The notes under the pieces were generated by a model, which saw only the letters and a list, made by a program, of their open reading frames with translations, had not been told where the DNA came from and did no database searches. Made by a program: the position numbers and the translations under genes. A DNA stretch of 53,351 nucleotides from Planoprotostelium fungivorum (lineage: Eukaryota; Evosea; Variosea; Cavosteliida; Cavosteliaceae): assembly GCA_003024175.1 (NCBI GenBank), contig MDYQ01000194.1:1-53351 (forward strand), given 5' to 3'. This document shows, in pieces, positions 32,882-45,700 of this stretch; positions within the stretch are counted from its first letter, which is position 1; the number at the start of each line of letters is the position of its first letter.

Positions 32882-35800
32882 TCACGTTCCCTTCTGCCAC
32901 TCGTTCGGTTCCCTGTGTTCGCAGGCGATCACGACACCGTGCTCCACCTTGAGCACCGAGTCACTCATCTTCTGAAGCGATACCCTGCCTCGTTCAGCGT
33001 CACCCCATCCACCGTCCTCACCTCTCTGAGCATCCGGCGCTGCATCCGTACAAGTAGAGGATCCTCCTTCTCGTCTCCAGCGGCGTCTTTGAATTGTCTT
33101 CGTGCAGGATGTGAGACAGTGACAGGCGTAAGAGGTTTCCCAGGCCTTCCCAGCCGTGAGAAGCTTCTCTCAGCTCCACGATATCCGTAGAAGTGAGGAG
33201 GTCGACACGGCTCTGTCCCGTGTTGTCCGAATGGGTCACGACGGCGTCTGCGGTGCAGGGTTGAAGACGAGCCACGAGGCCGCGGAGTACAAACGCGGCG
33301 TTCGAAGAGCGAGCCTGGAGAATTCAATATAATTTCGCGAAATATTCGAAAAGTTTCAACTATCGTTCTTGAAATTTTCACCTTAAGACGGAGGGCGGGC
33401 TGTGCGTTAGACCACCGGAGTGAGGTGGGTGAATTGTCTTCTTCTACAACACTCTGTGTGGGTGATGAGTTGTCGATGTCGACAGTTATATTGCACTCAC
33501 TCCCTTGTAGCCAGACACCTGCTCGGGTAGCTGTTGGTCCCTGACCCCTGATTTTTCTCAGAAATTTCCCAAACTCTAGTCAGTTTCTCACCCTGTGGTC
33601 TCTCCTTCCTGGGTGACGTAGATCGATCGTCCTCTACCCTGCCTCCATCAACCGAAATTCCGATAAAATCTCACTCACTTGTGACCTCCCACGAGCGGTG
33701 GCGCCCAATCTCTCTCTGCGTTGCCTCCACTGGGCGGTACCGTAAATCCAGTCGTTCTCTGCAGCGGTGAATCTGCCGCCAACGTAAAGGATCCCACGAC
33801 ACTGTCCAACTGTGGGAGGTCACGTGACGTCACACCGTGTGCCTCACCTTCTCCTTCGAATCTTTCTTCTCACTGATGGATCTCACTTTGTCGGTCATGC
33901 TTGCACTCTGCTGTGCCACACCTCCCCTCGAGTTTGTGACGAGTGGTTTGAATGATTTCGTCCCGGACAATTTGAGGAACTGAGTTTTCGGCGAGTTTTC
34001 TCTGCTGCCGCCCGGGCTCCTCTCTAGCCTCCAAGAGTGTTGTTTCGTCGGAATTTCTGCGGATTGCACGTTGGACTTCAAAGTGGATGGCGAGCTCTTC
34101 TCTTGGTCGTCGTCTACGTCGGGTAAGCTGATGCCTGAACCATCCGTATCTTCATCGCTGCTTCTTTTACCGCTGGCCACAGAAGTGATGGCGGTGTGAG
34201 GTTTCGCGTACGACGGTGACGGGGGCAGTTCGATCCCCGTTCCCGCCATTTTTTGACCCTGCATGTTCTCCCCCCAGTGTTCGTTGAGTGAGGCGGGGGG
34301 GGCTCGTATTCCCTTGTCCTCCCTCGTCAGAGTTCGACTGTCTGCAAAGGCAGATCGCAGAGGTGGAGGTTCCAAACGGTGATCACGATTGGGCGGGGGA
34401 GATAGTGCACGATTTGAATCTGAAGGGCCAGGCCTCGAAGGTGGTGGTGACAGAGTGCGGTTGTCGACATTGTTTACCGGACGGTTCGGTGGTGGTGATA
34501 AGGTCCGGCCGTCGACGTTATTTACCGGGCGGTTCGGTGGTGGTGACAGAGTGCGGTTGTCGACATTGTTTAGGTTCGACATGGAAGGGAAGGCTCCGTA
34601 GTGTGAGGAAGCTTCTTTGTTCGGGCGGGGTGGATCGATCGGCAGGCGGGAAACGGGTGAAGTGGGGCGGTTGTCGACATTGTTTCCGGACTTGAGCGGT
34701 ATGACACCGTAGGGAGTTGATATGGCCATCTTTCCTTCGTTGGGTCGGCCGGGAGGGGGTGACAAGGTCCGATTGTCGACATTGTTTAGTGCGGACCTCG
34801 GCATGACACCGTACGGGGAAGGTGCTGGCTCGTCCTTCTTATTATCCGGTCTAAGTGGAGGTGGAGATAAGGTGCGGGTGTCGACATTGTTTACGTTGCC
34901 TCTGGCGGGTGAGTTGACATAGTGTAAATCGGGTTCGGCGGGGCGCAGGGGTGGTGGTGACATCTTCCTGCCATCTGCAATGTTCACGTTGGACATGGAG
35001 GGTATGGCTGCATAGTGACTATCTTCTCGACTCATCGGCTTGTCTACATTTCCGAGCGGTCGGTGTGGGGGAGGAGACAGAGTGCGTTGTTCTGCCTGGG
35101 TCGGTGGAGCATTTGGGAAGGGAGAGTAGTGTTGCTTCTTCTGAGGCGTCGAGTTTTCTTCGAGATTTCGTATGCTCATGGGTATGGGTGCGTATGCACT
35201 CGCAGTGGAGGGTGGCTTGTTGCGGTGATCGGACTGAACGAGTGACGCGTTGTAGATGGGCCCGGGTCGATTGGGTGATACGGTCCTTATGTCGATGTCC
35301 TGGATGTCGTTGTTCTGCTGAACGGCTTCCGTGGGCCTGACCGGTGGTGGTGACATCGTCCGGCTGTCGACATTCTTTTGCGTGTCGACGAAAGCTTCCG
35401 TGGGCCTGACCGGTGGTGGTGACATCGTCCGGCCGTTGACATTACTGGTAGGAGGATTCTGTCTGGGAGGTAAGGACTTCTCCATAGAAGGTCTCGATGT
35501 CATTGCATGGGGTGGCTTGCTGATGCCAGGGCGGGCTGCCGGTGGAGACATTGCGCGAGCGTCAGTGTTGTTCAGATTGACACCGTTGGGCGAAATCGGA
35601 GCATAGTGAGATCGAGATGGATTTACGTTTTCCTCCGCGGGTGGTTTGCTCCTGCTGTCGACGTTGTTGAGTGGGGGTGTAGGTCGGTGGGGTGGAGGTG
35701 ATAGTGTTCGCGTGTCAACGTTCATCCCGCCGACACCACCGGATGGCATGACCCCGTAGTGACTGCGGCTCTGCGGTGGTGAAACTTCTTCTCCCGCCGT

Positions 35801-37875
35801 CGTTTTGTCGACGTTGTTTAGAGAGGGTGTCGGGCGTGACAAATTCGTGTTCCTCGTGTCGATGGAAGGGCGCACGGTGTGAGAACTCACGTTCGGTGGT
35901 GTCGGTCTGGTGGCAGGTGGTGACATGGCTCGGTTGTCGACATTGCTTAGCGGCGGCGTCGGCCTATTTATCGGCGGGGACATGGCTCGGTTGTCGACAT
36001 TGTTCAGCGGCGGCGTCGGTCTGACTGCCGGTGGTGACATGGCTCGGTTGTCGACATTGTTTATCGGTGGTGTCGGACGAGCTGTGAGCACACCAGAGGG
36101 CCTCATGGTGAGTGGCGGTGGTGATCTCATCGTGTCGGTCTTGGTCGGGGGTGTGGGTGGAGCTCGGTTCCCGCCCAAACCCAGATTCGATTTGTCAGCA
36201 CTGCTGAGCGACGCGGGTGGAGTGGGTCTGGGTGGTGGCTTGTTGTCCGCGGCAGTTCTGAGAACGACCGTCCCAAATGGTCCGGATCTGTCTTTTAAAC
36301 CGGACGAATCTGCGTTGCCTGGGGTGATGGGGGGAGGTCTGGTTGGCGGCATGGATTCCCTGGGAAGGGGTGATCTTTCGATGGAGCTGGTGGGACTGAG
36401 TTGTCTTCCCCACGTCTTACCGGTGGGAACGATGGGTGTGGATGGGTCGTCTACAACGACCTGCGTTTCTTTAAAAATCCGACCGAGTGTCACGACAGAT
36501 ACGAAAGAGATAAATTAGAATACGATATTGTTACGCTTCATGAAGGATCGTTCGGAGAAAAAACTTGACACACCTCTTCATCTGCTGTCAGCACAGGCTC
36601 TGCGGTCTGATCGTCCGCCAAGTTGATCTGGTTCAAAGTCAATTGACCACGCTCGATGAAACGACGAGAATGTACGGACTTATGATGATAACTAAGATGC
36701 GTATGAAAGACTCACTCCCTGGTATACACCACTCTCTGCCGCCTTTCTGAACCATTTCTGTGCTTCTCTCTCGTTCTTCTCCACACCTTGTCCGTTCTTG
36801 TGCAATTGTCCTGTCATCGTCATCCAATGTCTCACACCTCGTCTCACCCAGTTGATGGAAGGCGGGAGCGTACTGCCTGTCGGCTGCCTTCGTCACAAGC
36901 TTCACCGCTTCCTTATTGTCCACTTCTAATCCTTCTCCTCTCTTATAACACAGCGCCAGATTATATTGCGCCACAGCGTAATCCTACGCGGCTCGATTTT
37001 CATCGCACGAGATTTCCTTCACCTTGTTGGCCGCCTTTTTGAACCAAGCTGCAGCTTCTTCTTTGTCGAGAGGAACACCTACACCGGTGTTGTAGCACAC
37101 TCCGAGTGAATTCTGTGCCGCCGCGTAGCCTTGTTCGGCAGCTCTTCTGTACCATTTTGCGGCCTCTTCAAAGTCTTTCGGTGTACCTGATGGAAGGTGA
37201 GATGATGCTGGAACGGATGCTCACCGTCTCCCTTGCTGATTCGATTGCCGAGGGTGTACTGTGCCTGGACGTGACCCATTTCGGCGGCTCTTTTGTACCA
37301 CAGAGTCGCCTCTTTCTGATCTGCGGGTGTTCCCAACCCTATGGACATCAGATGATGACATGCGAGGTGAAGAGGTTACCTTTGGCGTAACAGTTACCCA
37401 GGTAGCATTGAGCTTGGAGATGATTGAGTTGAGATGCTCGAGTGTACCATTTAAATGCCTCCGTCAGATTTTTGGTGATTCCAGAACCTCTCTCGTAACA
37501 GAGACCCAACGCACATTGTGCCTGCATTGGGTTCCATCAGAACGATTAATGCATTTTCCGATAAAAGAGAGGATTGGTTGACAGATTTGGTATCGATCGA
37601 CTTCTCGTGATAAAAAAATAATCAGGGAGGGTGATAATTAGAGCATCAGATGCAGATGCGTTCGATTTCGGATGATATCAATCTCACCTCCGGATCGTTA
37701 GACTCCGCTCCTTTTTGAAAAAGGACAACCGAGGCGGATACAGGTGTTCCTCCCTCCTGTTGTATCCAATCAGAACATAGACAAATCGCACATCACATCT
37801 CGAATCGACACAATGAGTTGAAAGAGGCGAGTCTTTCCGTAATTCTTAATGCGATGGTCTCACAGTCATCTGGCC
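32882..37875 (-). CDS. Sel1-repeat protein with long proline-rich repeat tract
   Basis: Minus-strand multi-exon gene; 5' end tentative (an acceptor TTTTCTTTTCAG near 37876 suggests more exons upstream). N-terminal part (36640-37560): Sel1-like repeats, e.g. CALGLCYERGSG, EATLWYKRAAEMGHVQAQYT, AAKWYRRAAEQGYAAAQNSL, AQYNLALCYKRGEGLEVDNK. Middle (33830-36493): one open exon of about 880 codons with repeats of NNVDNRTLSPPPxRP separated by Ser/His-Tyr-Gly spacers. C-terminal exons: TLAADSPLQRTTGFTVPPSG, then a possible globular region (ADAVVTHSDNTGQSRVDLLT, HGWEGLGNLLRLSLSHIL) and the end EHREPNEWQKGT (stop 32882-32884). Sel1 repeats form helical scaffolds; the S/T-P-P-P units could bind SH3/WW/EVH1 domains or be phosphorylated. 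The C-terminal region is not recognised. Confidence 0.72.
34290..36120 (-). repeat. Proline-rich coding repeats (NNVDNRTLSPPP)
   Basis: Seventeen or more imperfect copies of the motif N-V-D-x-R-(T/A)-(L/M)-S-P-P-P-x-R-P, seen on the plus strand as GTCGACATTGTT boxes. Short-period (about 17-20 codons) near 35900-36060 and longer-period (35-45 codons) elsewhere. Each unit carries one SP/TP site and a PxxP core. Confidence 0.85.
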
Positions 37876-38324
37876 TGAAAAGAAAAGACAAGACCACTGC
37901 TGCTGTCACCGTTTCCTGGCTGTGACGTTCCTGTCTAAAATTTTCAGCGTAGAACGGGCAGGCCGCGGGAATTAGCGGGATTGCTCTCGTTAGTGAATCG
38001 TGTCGGGTTGCTTATGATTTCGTAATACAACACAGCCACCGCCGCACCTCCTCTTTCTCATCCGTTGAGATGGAAGAAGATTCCGTTCGGAAGAGGATCA
38101 TGTGATCTGATCGCGACCTCTGGATGGTGGCGAGAACGAATATATATATAACTGAAGTGACGTTGGACACCAACTGACATAGAAAACGTACATCGAATCA
38201 TGCCTTGTGGGATCACATCATTCACGAGAGTTGAACTCCATCGACAGCACACCCACATTGATTGTTGCACCACACAACATCCTCCACAATGTTCGAGACG
38301 ATTACGAAGAACATCTCATCATGT
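37876..38324. other. Intergenic / possible 5' exons of the Sel1 gene
   Basis: About 450 bases. An acceptor-like polypyrimidine-AG near 37876 on the minus strand hints at an upstream exon of the Sel1 gene. A TATATATATA run lies at 38141-38150. No gene is otherwise supported. Confidence 0.4.
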
Positions 38325-39755
38325 TCAGGCTTTATTCTGCGTTCCAAAAAACTTCAAACTGTTGAGATGATACGTGCTCGTCATGTCATTCTGTGGTGGC
38401 CCCGAGAAAGACAACTTGATCGTATCGTACCACTTTTGCAGCTGATAGAACTTAATCGTCCACGGTTTCAACTTGCCCGTGTTCTGTGGCAAGTGTTCCG
38501 ATGCCAGCTCGTCCCACTCTGCACTCTCTTTCGTCTTCGCGGAGACTACGAGGTGTGTGATATTCGTCCTGCATGAGGTCAGCATGCGATGGACCGACGT
38601 GCCCTCACATCATCTGAACAGCGGAGAACATGAGACTGCGCTCGAACGTAAATTCAAAGTCTCTCGTTTCAACGCCCCTCCTGTCTCCTTTGAACAGTGG
38701 CATGATCATCGAGCTGAAGAAACAGTCCATTCTGATGATGATGTTAACGCATGATGAGACGGATTAGACTCACTGCGGCAGTTCTTCGTGGATGCCTGTG
38801 GCTCTAATTGTGAGTCTGGTATTTGTACCCTTTTCTTTTGAATAAACGTCTGGCAGCATGGGAAACTCTATTGTGACCTCATTGTCATCGCTGGTAGAGA
38901 TGTGCTTGTATTCCGGTGGCGGCTTCTCCTTCTTCTTTCTCTTAGGTGGTGATGTCTGTGGACGATGATGAGATGGACGGAATTCGAGATGGTGAAGATG
39001 GTTGGCCATCATGTCACCTTCTTTTGTGCGTGCTTAGCGTTTGATTTCGCAGATTTGTTCGATTCTTTCTTGATGGTGATGGGAGTGCTGGGTACGATAG
39101 CTTGTTTCTTCGCTTGTTCCTCGACTTGTGCTGCAAACTGTTGATGTTAGAAGATCATCCGACACACGAGACGGAGATCACCTCGAACATATCTTGCTCG
39201 GTATTATTGTTATAGAAGTCGGATGAGTCATCCGAGTTATACGTGAAATCATCCATGATGGTGTTCACATCTCGAATCGTTGGAACTTCAGGAGATATGG
39301 TAGGGAGGCTCTGTAGCTTCGGAGGCGCTGTCTCGACTGGTTTAACTTCGTTCGTCTGCTTGATTCCAAATTTCTTCGACGTATCGTCAGTGTCACTCTT
39401 GATCTTTTTTGTGGGTGGAGGTTGTTGTATGGCTGTCTGCAAGATGGCGGGAATGGATTGAGCCGTATTCATCGCTTCCTTCCAAAAATACTGATCAAAT
39501 TCGTAGAGCTCTTTACTTTGTCGTTCCTTCAAAGCTGACAATTCTCTCTCGTACTTCCGTTTCAATCTGCAGATCATGTTAGATCACCTGATACTAGAGT
39601 ACGATACTGACTCTGTCTCTTCTTTCTGGTGGTTCGTTTCTACTTGTTTACGTTTCTCCGCCCTCTTATTCATCATAAACTGTGAACGACATTAGAAGAT
39701 GCGAAGAGGGGTCGTTCCAAGAGACACACATTGAAGAATTCCGAATCCAGATCCA
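38325..39755 (-). CDS. Coiled-coil protein, probably nuclear, family not recognised
   Basis: Start ATG 39753-39755: MDLDSEFFN, a 52-nt intron, FMMNKRAEKRKQVETNHQKE, another intron, then LKRKYERELSALKERQSKEL (coiled coil). Next: a basic, Pro-rich linker (PPPTKKIKSD), an acidic stretch (MDDFTYNSDDSSDFYNNN), a Lys-rich NLS-like PPKRKKKEKPPPEYK, and C-terminal exons TIEFPMLPDVYSKEKGTN, RLTIRATGIHEELP, NITHLVVSAKTKESAEWDEL and WTIKFYQLQKWYDTIKLSF, stop 38325-38327. Composition (acidic patch, NLS-like run, coiled coil) suggests a nuclear regulatory subunit; this is inference. Divergent from the pseudokinase gene. The exon order is supported by phase only at the first intron. Confidence 0.68.
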
Positions 39756-39920
39756 TGGCTGACACGTCAGGTGCTCTGATGAAGCCAGCTCGCTGATCTG
39801 GCTCGGTATCGCGGCTGGTTGTAAATTCAATTCAAAACGAATTAATTGCCGCCAAAATGGAAGAGGTGGAAAATAGAACTGCTATAGCAGTGCGACCTCC
39901 TTTCAACTGACTTACAGCTT

Positions 39921-39930
39921 AAGTATAAAA
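39921..39930 (+). promoter_or_regulatory. TATA-like box of the TKL pseudokinase gene
   Basis: AAGTATAAAA, 18-24 bases upstream of the first ATG candidate (39948). Position is short for a TATA-to-ATG distance, so transcription would start near the ATG or a later ATG is used. Confidence 0.35.
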
Positions 39931-39947
39931 AGCACACCACCAGCTTA

Positions 39948-42434
39948 ATGAGTAGGGGTTCTCTCCACTGGAAGCTACGGTCTTGTCCACACGACTCTCC
40001 CGCGGCTTAAATCTTCGTTCAAGACGGTGCTCACACATTGTGGCGGAGTTTCGCTTCGGAGCATCGCTAGGGTATCCTCCCCCACCCGAGACAACAGGTT
40101 TTCTACGAACCTAGTATCAGGTGTATTTAACGTCCAACCAACCGCTTTGTTTTCAGAAAGGCTAAGAAGTAGGCAGGCAGCGTCCAGTCTTCGCACTGAG
40201 AAGAGTATTGGATATGTTAGACACGACACAACAGACGCGGTCGTCCTCACTGGGAGCGAAGGACCAAAGGTGGATGGTGTGGTTGATGCGTTTCCATCTG
40301 ACTCGTTCAGAAATCCTCTTCCTCCCATCTTGGAAGTGTCCAAACAGAGGCGACGATCCTTCAATGAAGCTGAGATGAGATCGACGCTAGACGACAAAGC
40401 ATCACCTCTATATAACACGGGTGAGTCTTTCCGTTTCGTTCCAAAGATGCGCTGATTCCCTCAGATGAAGAGGAGAAAGGCTCACAAAAGTCCTCCTCTG
40501 CACAATCATCTCCGAGCGGTTCACCGATTCTTGGTTTGACCATCACTCGCAAGACTTGGCTTGTCAAGGATAAGAGACGTGAGCCGAAGCGTCGATTATC
40601 GTGCAAAAGCATAATGTCGTATCAGCTTCCACAATGACTTCCAAGGAGAGAAAAGTAGCTATATCAGCGCTTCGAAGGCGCAGCAGTTCAAAACAACTTC
40701 TAATGTCAATGGAAGATGTATCCTCCATCTGTCAGAAAGAATTGAGAACATTTATAGTCAACAACACGGAGGTGATGCGAAATTGGCATCTTAGCGACTG
40801 AAGTCTCACTAGTTAAGGAAAGAGAGGCGAAGCAGCAACCAACTTATCCAAAATTTAGATTGGGACACACCGAGGAGTGAGTACCATCACAATACAAAAT
40901 GCTAATATTGAATCAGTTTCGCTCACAGAGCTGCCCGAGGTACCCGAGAAGTCAAGATGGATCCAAGCATTCCACAGTTTCGATAAAGTGATCCACCTCA
41001 TCACATTGCACGATGCTCATCTCATTCACAGGGCTCCAATGGATGCATCGACCACACGGAATGTTACCACGCACTTCGGGTAGATTAAAAGTCTAACTCC
41101 GTCTCTGATACGGTACAGGTTGCTGTGGGTGATAACCTGACTTGGTCGACATTCAGTCGACTCTGCTCCGCCGTGCACGGTGAGAGGACGATATCTATCG
41201 ACCAAGAAGGGTGAGACATCGCCTCCTCCTCCTCGTTCTGAAGATCATCAGATTCCTCTCCATGGCTTCTCTCTTTTCGAAGGAAGAGAAATCCCTCCCG
41301 AAAACATTACGACGACGAGGCAGTTTACAGACCATCTTCTCTCCAGAAGCCTTCTCATCGGGTGAGACATGAACATCACTCCTCGGTGCTCATCCTTCAT
41401 CAGGTCAGACACCGAATTCCGCCGACATGAGGGAGTTGAATTTCGAAATGGAAGTGGATTGGAGTCAAGTGAAGTTGGGGAGAATGATGGGATCTGGCGG
41501 CATGGGACAGACTTACTCTGCAACGTGGAGGAGCCAGGCTGTTTCGGTTAAAAAATTGAATGCATCGACGTCACAGATCGTAGAAGATACGGACCTGCGG
41601 AAACTGCTGCTCAAATTAGGACGGTTGAGGCATTCAAATCTGGTGAGTCGAGAAGAATAGTAGAAGCTGACGGGTAGTAGGCGATTGCGATAGGTCTCAA
41701 TACGACCACGATCGATCGATACTTGGTGTCTGAATATTTCACAAACAGTCTGAACGAGGTATGATGACTAATCGTCTCGATCATCGTGTCTCATGCGTGC
41801 AGATCATCTACTCCCATCACCCGGACAATCTGCAAGGGCTCAACTCGCGATTAATCATGTACATAGCTAAAGAGGTGAAGACTTCACCGTGCACCCTCAT
41901 CTGATCTCTTCAGATCGCACAAGGCATGAATTACCTCCATTCTCTCCGCCCGCCCATCATACATGGAGGACTGACTTCACACAACATCATGTTAGACCGA
42001 CACGCCAACATTCGTGTGGCTGATGCAGGACTCAATCTACTGCGGCCTCGAGGGAAGCAGTTGGAACGCATGATAGGGACACCCACCTGTATGGCACCTG
42101 AAGTGCTACGGGGAGAGTCTGACACCGAACAATCCGACGTTTATTCTTTCTCCATCCTTTTGGTGGAGATGTCAACACGATCGTCACCCTTTTCGGAGCT
42201 AAGTTTGGATCGCCTAATCTTACAAGTGGGGAAACAAGGGAAGAGACCCTATCTCCCACCAAAGGTGACTGAAGTGAAGGTGATGATGGCTGATCTCGGT
42301 AGATGAACCCCGAACTAGCCAATCTCATCAAGAATTGTTGGGATGACAATGCGAAGAGGCGGCCCATGTTCTGCAGTATCGTCAACCGGCTCGAGGGGCT
42401 GTTGACACAGAGCAGAGATAAAGGATATGTGTAA
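39948..42434 (+). CDS. TKL-family pseudokinase with long N-terminal region
   Basis: N-terminal part of 400+ residues without a known domain, Ser- and Arg-rich (SSAQSSPSGSPILGLTITRK, SALRRRSSSKQLLMSMEDVS), and a helical part (EVPEKSRWIQAFHSFDKVIH). C-terminal kinase fold: glycine loop MGSGGMGQTYSA, beta-3 lysine in AVSVKKLN, YLVSEYFTNSL hinge, IAQGMNYLHS helix E, then HGGLTSHN where active kinases have HRDLKxxN, ADAGLN in place of DFG, GTPTCMAPEVL, DVYSFSILLVEM, CWDDNAKRRP. So the catalytic Asp is Gly and the DFG Phe is Ala (Asp retained); the ATP Lys is kept. It ends KGYV at 42432-42434. Predicted inactive but possibly nucleotide-binding, like ILK-type scaffolds. The start is tentative: ATG 39948 (MSRGSLHWKL) needs a splice into the following frame; the next in-frame ATG is at about 40373. 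Confidence 0.75.
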
Positions 42435-42710
42435 CGTGTATGATTCTTCTCGTCGTTTCTGCCTCAATGAATTCATCTCTTCTCCATAATCTTTCAGTTG
42501 CGGGGTTAATCTCAGCACCAATTCTCCATCAGTTTTTTAAGAACACACGACCCGTCTTCTGACTGGGCACACACTGAAGATCCATCGTCTTCTCGTCAGT
42601 ACCCTGTAGGGACGATGCTCCCTAGCTGTAAGGCATAGGAGCGAAAAATGCGTTCGCGAAACGCCCGAGCTGAGACAGTTGCGGCTGAGACGACAACCAA
42701 CCAACCAACC

Positions 42711-45700
42711 ATGGGAAACCATCTCCTCTTCTGTATACTTCTTTGCATTTTAAATGCAGCCAACGGTGAGTCACAAGGAATGCTAAAGAGTGGGACGTCA
42801 TCATGAGTGATAGATTGATTCAATCACATAGGAGGAGATGTTCCATCAACAGCGACATACAAGGTCATCAGTTCATCAGCTCTTAGTGTGGACTATAATG
42901 TAGCAGAAATCACAGCGACATATCCTCAAGATGTGTATCTTCCACAGGGAGCAGCGTGTGCCGCTTGTAATGCCAGCAATTGGTGGCAAAATACCAGTTG
43001 CATCTGCGATTATTCAACTAATAGCACCGCCTGTGGAACGTCCACATCATCTGACTGCCCCTCTTGTCCATCTTTAGGAGGAGATTCATTTGATATATGT
43101 GGTGCGAGAGATTGGATCCAGGTCAAAATCACATCACAAATCCATCGCTGACCCTCACAGCTCCAACTCAATCGGACTTACACCATCACTCTACCGTCTA
43201 CCAACAATCGTGTATTCGCCAGATTCTTCAATTCACAACCTTGCCGTGGTTATTGGATAGACATCCAGACCGTAGAGGGACGTCTCAACGTGGCATCTTA
43301 TCCCGTTGGGAATCGAACCGTTTTTCAAAATACGGCTCCAACGCCTTTCACTCGCCCTTGGTTCGGTGGCTCATACGCATATCAATGTCCAAATGATCTG
43401 GTGATGTCCACCTGCCTTCCTCTCACTGACTCCGACAGTCTATTGCAGGTACAGATATGATACCATTCGGTGTGGGTACGACCGAGTTCGCCTTTCAATC
43501 TTCAGAGTCATATCAGAGTGGAATGGTTCGATTTAATTTCACACTCAGAGTCTTCGACGTCGCGCCCACACAGGCTCCGACGTGAGTCCATCATCGCATC
43601 TCTCCCGCCATTTTCACTAAAATTGAGACACAATAGGGTGGACGTCTTCCAATGCCAATTGTCGCCCCCCACCAACTCCCCATGCATCACTGACCGCATC
43701 GAGTATCGTCTCCTCTTTAAGCAGAGACAAGTCTACAACTACTACATCCCCGGCTGTCGTCTGGTCACTATGCGGCTGTATGACATCAATATAGATTCCA
43801 CAATGTCTTTCACCACCGACACGACGGACTACAACGTGACAAGACCGGAATATACCACCTCCCCCAACGCCGACGGACCACGAGTCATAACACGATCCTT
43901 CTGTCCTCCACCAGGTATCATCCCGAATTTATTCTATTTTATTTCTCATCCAAGCAGGGAGGGAAGGCCTGTGGCTATTGATCCGGTTGAATAAGACAGT
44001 ATCTTACACAAACGCTTATTCCAGATTCACTCTCGATTCGATTCCATTAACCAACACAATCGACACCCCCCTCTTTCAACTCAAACCCATCGATCAGTTG
44101 TCCTCTTACGACGGACACGATCTCAGTGATACGTCTCTACTGCAGATCGATGGTGTCACGCTGAGCTGTCAGCTTGGGTCTTCCTCCACCGACCGACACG
44201 GCTGCACGAATTTGTACCAGGCATCGGTCACCATGACGACACCGATATTGCCTTACCCCGATTGGATGTACCAGCCCATATTCGACGTATCTGGTGCTTC
44301 TGCAATGAAGGCAAACCCAACACAGAACGTGACCAAAGTGAGTCCATGTGACTTTCTCAGCTGATGAAGTCATCAGATATTGAATTATTTTTACGATCCA
44401 TACGTTGGGCCTCGTACCGTGACGAATTACGTCATCTTAAATTACACCGTCAATTACGCCACGACGGTGTTCTACCAAGAAAACGATCTACAACGCGCCA
44501 ATCTCATCCTCCGACATTTCACCGATTCTTCTGGGAACGACTTGGGAGCCGCATTACCCGTGGAATATTCTCCACCGACCTGCCGCCCGGAACGCTACGC
44601 AGCGGCTTCGTCACTCTACAACGAGACAATGTACAACATCAGAACAACGGTGGACTCCTCCTCCATCGCCACATTGAGGAACCAAATCGAGACCCTCTTG
44701 ACCCACCCCGATTGGTCCGATTGTCTCATCGGCATGACCCAATTTGCCGTTCCCAATGGAAACACGACGTATCAGATCAACGCGTGCAATCGAACTCGTG
44801 GGACGATAGAGTACAATCAAGATCCATGCTGTAGTGATCAGGCAGCCTGGAGCGGTATCTGTGATTTCACAAACAGCTTCACTTACCCAACATCGACGGC
44901 CAATGGTACACGCGTGGCTCAGGTGAGAAGATTCTCGAAAATTTTTCCCGCCACTTTTCCTGACTGGAACAGTCGTGCAGTCAGTCCAATTGCGTGAAAT
45001 CTCTCGTCTCGGACTTCTTCCAGACGAAGCAAGGAATTCGATGTTTCAGCTCGGTCCAATCAGATTCCAACTACAGAATATTGGACGTCTACAACGCTCG
45101 CGTCTGCGCGAAGAAGATCTACGGTACGGACAACAACTGGGAGGGCCCAGGGAGAGGAAACGTCACTTGTCTGTCCGATTCGGACTGTCCGAACGGAGCC
45201 CCGTGTGATCACGGCACCCGCACCTGCATCATCTACAACGCGACACAACTCGACGTCGACTTCACGACCTGCTTGTTCGACACGCTGGCTGACAACGAGA
45301 GAAACTACATCGCCAATCTCATCGGTTTCCCAGAGGCCACCTCATCCTATGAACTCGCCCGAGCTTACGTCCATTCACCCTCATCAGCCTCCAAGTGTGA
45401 ATCCACCATCGATCTGGCCGGTTTCGTCAAGAACATCCACTACCAGTACGTAGCAAACGCATTGATCAATTCGACCCGAGTGGGAGGATTCCTACAGATC
45501 AGTGGAAGTTTTCCTTCTCTCTTCTCTTTTCAAGAGAGCACGAAATTGGACTACACGAACACGGCACAGATCATATTGGCCAATTTTCCACCACCGCCTT
45601 GCAGCACAAACTACACCTGCAACAATTTAGACTTGACGTGCGACGGTAGCACCGGTCAAGATTGTCTAGACATCTGTCAAGATGGTGTCTACGCTTGCAT

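Noticed and set aside
34288-36518. Several plus-strand Gly-rich open frames (GGGDxVRLSTLF repeats)
   Set aside because: Mirror image of the NNVDNRTLSPPP coding repeats on the minus strand; the minus frame has a Sel1 gene context and continuous exon structure.
38058-38273. 71-codon minus-strand open frame near the TATATATATA run
   Set aside because: No motif, unlikely composition, no splice context.
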